Origin: VRUE01 sp963822295
Lineage (GTDB): Bacteria; Actinomycetota; Thermoleophilia; Solirubrobacterales; 70-9
Direction: 5' to 3'
DNA length: 64,000 bases
Assembly: GCA_963822295.1 (NCBI GenBank)
Contig: CAWGHD010000002.1
Coordinates: 1,178,001-1,242,000, forward strand
The position numbers and the translations under genes were made by a program. Below, one piece after another: positions 60,965 through 64,000 of this stretch. The stretch's first letter is position 1. Each line of letters starts with the position of its first letter. The notes beneath the pieces are model-generated. The model did no database searches. It was not told where the DNA came from and saw only the letters and a list, made by a program, of their open reading frames with translations.

Positions 60965-62485
60965 GCCTTCGATCAGGGAGGTGCCGGTCATTGCGTCGGG
61001 TTGGGGGATGCCTAGGAGAGCGAGGGCGGTGGGGGCTACGTCGGCGAGGATGCCTTGGTCGCGCAGCTCGAGGCCCTCTGCGGTGACGATCAGCGGCACC
61101 GGGTTGAGCGAGTGGGCGGTGTTCGGCGAGCCGTCGGGCTCCAGCATGTGGTCGCAGTTGCCGTGGTCGGCGGTGACGATGCAAACGCCGCCGGTGGCCT
61201 CGACGGCGGCGACGACGTCGCCGAGGCAGGCGTCGACGGCCTCGACTGCGGCGACCGCGGCCGGGATCACCCCGGTGTGGCCGACCATGTCGGGGTTGGC
61301 GAAGTTGATGATCCCGAAGCGGTGGCCGCCCTCCCGCCAGGCGCCGGCGAAGGCGTCGGCCGCTTCCCGGGCGCTCATCTCCGGCCGGTGGTCGTAGGTC
61401 GGGACGTCGCGCGGCGAGGGGACCAGGCTGCGCTCTTCCCCGTCCCACTCCTCCTCACGGCCGCCGTTGAAGAAGTAGGTGACGTGGGCGTACTTCTCGG
61501 TCTCGGCGACGTGCAGCTGGCGGCCGCCGCTCTCCGCAATCACTTCGCCCAGGGTCGTCGTCGGCCGCTGCTCGGGGAAGGCGACCGGGTACGGCCACCC
61601 CTTGCGGTACTCGGTCATCGTCGCCAGGTCGAGGACCGGCCCGCCGGCGCGCGGGAACTCGGCGAAGTCGGGGTTGGCGAGCGCCAGCGTCATCTGGCGG
61701 GCGCGGTCGGGGCGGAAGTTGATGAAGAAGGCGACGTCGCCCTCGGCGGCGCCGTCGTAGTCGCCGATCACGGTCGGCCTGACGAACTCGTCGGTCTCGT
61801 CGCGCTCATACGCGGCGTCGATCGCCTCGGAGGCGCTCATCGCGCGCAGCCCCTCGGCGTGGGCGATCGCGTCGTAGGCGAGCTTGGTGCGCTCCCAGCG
61901 CGTGTCGCGGTCCATCGCGTAGTAGCGGCCGCCGACGGTCGCGACGCGGCCGGCCTGGCGCATCCAGCGCTCGAGTTCGGCGAGGTACTCGCGGCCGCCA
62001 TGCGGAAGCGTGTCGCGGCCGTCGGTGAAGGCATGGAAGACGACATCGGGGACGCCCTCCTGGGTGGCGAGTTCGATCGCCGCCTCGATGTGCTCCCAGC
62101 CGGAGTGGACGCCGCCGTCGGAGACCAGGCCGAGCAGGTGCAGGCGGCCGCGCGGGCTGCGCCGGGCGCGGTCGCAGGCGGCGAGCAGCGCCTCGTTGTC
62201 GAAGAAGCTGCCGTCGGCGATCGCGTCGTCGATCCGGGCCAGGTCCTGCTTGACGATCGCGCCGGCGCCGAGGTTGAGGTGGCCGACCTCGGAGTTGCCC
62301 ATCTGGCCGTCGGGGAGGCCCACGTCGCGGCCCTGGGCGGAGAGCTGCGTGTGGGGAAAGCGGTCCCAGAGCGAGTCGAAGACCGGGGTCTCGGCGAGCG
62401 AGATAGCGTTGCCCGGGCCGGGCTCGGCGAGCCCCCAGCCGTCGAGGATGACCAGTGCCACCGAGGGGACGGTCGGGGCGGCCAA
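60947..62485 (-). CDS. gpmI: 2,3-bisphosphoglycerate-independent phosphoglycerate mutase
   Basis: A 512-residue alkaline-phosphatase-fold enzyme interconverting 3- and 2-phosphoglycerate. It has VALVILDGWGLAEPG, the phosphorylated Ser in DGQMGNSEVGHLNLGAG, LLGLVSDGGVHSG, FINFRPDRARQM, and the metal site VTADHGNCDHM. A TTG at 62485 one base after the tpiA stop gives the longest conserved start; the GTG at 62461 is an alternative. It is the last gene of the pgk-tpiA-gpmI run on the minus strand. Confidence 0.95.
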   Translation of the reverse strand: MAAPTVPSVALVILDGWGLAEPGPGNAISLAETPVFDSLWDRFPHTQLSAQGRDVGLPDGQMGNSEVGHLNLGAGAIVKQDLARIDDAIADGSFFDNEALLAACDRARRSPRGRLHLLGLVSDGGVHSGWEHIEAAIELATQEGVPDVVFHAFTDGRDTLPHGGREYLAELERWMRQAGRVATVGGRYYAMDRDTRWERTKLAYDAIAHAEGLRAMSASEAIDAAYERDETDEFVRPTVIGDYDGAAEGDVAFFINFRPDRARQMTLALANPDFAEFPRAGGPVLDLATMTEYRKGWPYPVAFPEQRPTTTLGEVIAESGGRQLHVAETEKYAHVTYFFNGGREEEWDGEERSLVPSPRDVPTYDHRPEMSAREAADAFAGAWREGGHRFGIINFANPDMVGHTGVIPAAVAAVEAVDACLGDVVAAVEATGGVCIVTADHGNCDHMLEPDGSPNTAHSLNPVPLIVTAEGLELRDQGILADVAPTALALLGIPQPDAMTGTSLIEGRVLNK

Positions 62486-62486
62486 G

Positions 62487-63239
62487 CTACCCGGCCGCCC
62501 CCACGATCGCCGCGAATTCCTCGGGGTCGAGGCTGGCGCCGCCGACCAGGGCGCCGTCGATGTCCGGCTGGGCGAGCAGCTCCTCCGCGTTGGCGGGCTT
62601 CACGGAGCCCCCGTAGAGGATGCGCGCCTCGTTCGCCGCGCCGCCCTGCGTGCGCAGCACATCGCGGATGAAGGCGCATGCCTCCTGGGCCTGCTCGGGG
62701 GTCGCGGTGCGGCCGGTCCCGATCGCCCAGATCGGCTCGTAGGCGACGACCACCCGGGCGATGTCGGCCCCGCCGACGGCCTCGAGGTCGGCGTGCAGCT
62801 GGCGCTCCAGCACCCCCTCGGTCTGGCCGCCGTCGCGCGCCTCCTCGCTCTCGCCGACGCAGAGGATCGGCTCGAGGCCGGCGGCGAGCGCGGCGGGCAC
62901 CTTGCGGGCCAGCGCCTCGTCGGTCTCGCCGAAGAGCTGGCGGCGCTCGGAGTGCCCGAGGATCACCGCCTCGACGTCGAGCTCGACCAGCATCGAGGCC
63001 GAGACCTCGCCGGTGTACGCCCCCGAATCCTCCTCGTGCATGTTCTGGGCGGCGACCCTGATCGCGGTGCCGTAGCGGCGCTCGACGACGGCGCCGAGCG
63101 CCGTGAACGGCGGGCAGATGACGACGTCGTGCTGGGTCGCGGAGATCCGCGGCAGGAGCGCGTCCACGTAGGCGGCCGCCTCGGCGACGGTCTTCTGCAT
63201 CTTCCAGTTCGCGGCGAGGTACGGCGTGCGGTCAGGCAT
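62487..63239 (-). CDS. tpiA: Triosephosphate isomerase
   Basis: A 250-residue TIM barrel interconverting DHAP and GAP. PYLAANWKMQKT holds the catalytic Lys, VILGHSERRQLFGETD the His, and VVAYEPIWAIGTGRTATPEQ the catalytic Glu with loop 6; ILYGGSVKPANAEELL is the phosphate-binding loop. The ATG at 63239 overlaps the pgk stop by 8 bases, so the two are translated together. Confidence 0.97.
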   Translation of the reverse strand: MPDRTPYLAANWKMQKTVAEAAAYVDALLPRISATQHDVVICPPFTALGAVVERRYGTAIRVAAQNMHEEDSGAYTGEVSASMLVELDVEAVILGHSERRQLFGETDEALARKVPAALAAGLEPILCVGESEEARDGGQTEGVLERQLHADLEAVGGADIARVVVAYEPIWAIGTGRTATPEQAQEACAFIRDVLRTQGGAANEARILYGGSVKPANAEELLAQPDIDGALVGGASLDPEEFAAIVGAAG

Positions 63240-64000
63240 CGGCGGCCTCCGCGTCCAGCAACGCCTCCACTCCCGGCAGCTTCTTTCCCTCGAGCAGCTC
63301 CAAGGACGCTCCTCCTCCTGTTGACAGCCAGTCCACCTTCTCACCGAGCCCGAAGCGCTGCATCGCGGCGACCGAGTCACCGCCGCCGAGCACCGTCGTG
63401 CCGGGCGCCGCGGCGACCGCCTCGGCGACCGTGCGCGTGCCGGCGGCGAACGGCTCCAGCTCGAAGGCGCCCATCGGCCCGTTCCAGAGCACCGTGCCCG
63501 CGGCGGCGATCGCCGCCGCGTAGCCCGCGGCCGTCGCGGGGCCGATGTCGAGGCCCATCCAGCCGTCGGGGACCTCGACGCCGTCGCTCTCGCGGACCTC
63601 CGTGTCGGCGTCGAAGCTCCGGCCGAGCACGAGGTCGGTCGGCAGGCTCAGCTCGCACTCGCTCCCCCCGGCGCGCCGCAGCGCCTTCTCGGCCAGCTCC
63701 ACCCCCTCCTCCTCGACCAGCGAGTCGCCGGTCGGGATTCCCTGCGCCCGGAAGAAGCTGAAGCACATCGCGCCGCCGATCAGGATCCGGTCGGCGACCT
63801 CGAGGAAGCGGTCGATGACGCCGATCTTGTCGGAGACCTTGGCCCCGCCGAGGACGACGACCAGCGGCGCCCGCGGCGACTCGACCACCCGGGTCAGTTC
63901 GGTCACCTCGCGCTCGAGCAGCAGGCCGGCGTGGGCGGGCAGCCGGTGGGCGACGCCCTCGGTGCTGGCGTGGGCGCGGTGGGCGGCGCCGAAAGCGTCG
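63232..64000 (-). CDS. pgk: Phosphoglycerate kinase (5' truncated by window edge)
   Basis: The frame is open to the right edge, so the N terminus is outside. The visible 255 residues start at DAFGAAHRAHASTEGVA, a conserved PGK segment. They continue through PLVVVLGGAKVSDKIGVI, the linker GPATAAGYAAAI, VLWNGPMGAFE (nucleotide binding) and the C-terminal TVLGGGDSVAAM and DWLSTGGGASLELLEG. The enzyme makes ATP from 1,3-bisphosphoglycerate. It is the first visible gene of the glycolytic run pgk-tpiA-gpmI; gap would be expected upstream. Confidence 0.96.
   Translation of the reverse strand, partial: DAFGAAHRAHASTEGVAHRLPAHAGLLLEREVTELTRVVESPRAPLVVVLGGAKVSDKIGVIDRFLEVADRILIGGAMCFSFFRAQGIPTGDSLVEEEGVELAEKALRRAGGSECELSLPTDLVLGRSFDADTEVRESDGVEVPDGWMGLDIGPATAAGYAAAIAAAGTVLWNGPMGAFELEPFAAGTRTVAEAVAAAPGTTVLGGGDSVAAMQRFGLGEKVDWLSTGGGASLELLEGKKLPGVEALLDAEAADA

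Overview
The window is very GC-rich (about 70% by eye), densely coded on both strands, and looks like a chromosome segment of a Solirubrobacterales-type actinobacterium (Thermoleophilia). This is inferred from the gene content: a FabG4/HtdX/FadE beta-oxidation-like set, three MmpL transporters, an AlkB-rubredoxin-TetR operon, System I cytochrome c maturation genes, lineage-type giant secreted proteins with Lys/Arg tails, and widespread leaderless promoters in which a TANNNT box sits 6-9 nt before the start codon. The species cannot be named from sequence alone.

Layout. 0-10.7 kb: lipid metabolism (partial FabG4-like reductase, MaoC hydratase, two acyl-CoA dehydrogenases), an HxlR regulator divergent from an MmpL transporter, an acyl-CoA synthetase, a class III aminotransferase and a SnoaL-like protein. 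10.7-22.6 kb: GGDEF-EAL protein, YyaL-like thioredoxin protein, second MmpL, glutamine synthetase, Cys-less CMD protein, a small secreted protein, RlpA, rnpB, an SDR and lexA with an SOS box. Single-base frameshifts cluster at 19.3-22.6 kb and look like assembly errors. 22.7-31.3 kb: an 8.5-kb genomic island inserted in tRNA-Leu(GAG), bounded by a duplicated tRNA 3' end and by inner direct repeats, with no integrase. It carries a chimeric GNAT remnant, a membrane protein, a GNAT enzyme, an AbiE-like type IV toxin-antitoxin pair and a complete three-gene ABC-3C system (nuclease-like protein, middle component, DUF3732-type Rad50-like ATPase). This is the best candidate for an uncharacterised conflict or anti-phage system.

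31.3-41.4 kb: third MmpL, D-aminoacyl-tRNA deacylase, a DUF4394-like secreted protein, GNAT, GMC oxidoreductase, two methyltransferases, then alkB-rubredoxin-tetR. The 57-residue rubredoxin at 39952-40125 is easily missed. 41.4-54.6 kb: secG, ccmF/ccmE, an SDR, two giant paralogous secreted proteins, a winged-helix protein overlapping tRNA-Gly(CCC), a secreted trypsin-like protease with a small secreted partner, and ccmG/ccmH. The cytochrome c maturation genes are thus split into two loci. 54.6-64 kb: a ParA/CpsD-like protein, argS, a metallophosphoesterase, a lipoprotein plus Ser/Thr kinase pair, tgt, and the glycolytic run pgk-tpiA-gpmI.

Seven long intergenic inverted repeats (16.8, 19.0, 37.8, 41.7, 44.7, 59.6 and 60.9 kb) form a recurring unexplained structural feature. 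Two of them are near-identical copies in opposite orientation, and two others share the same loop.
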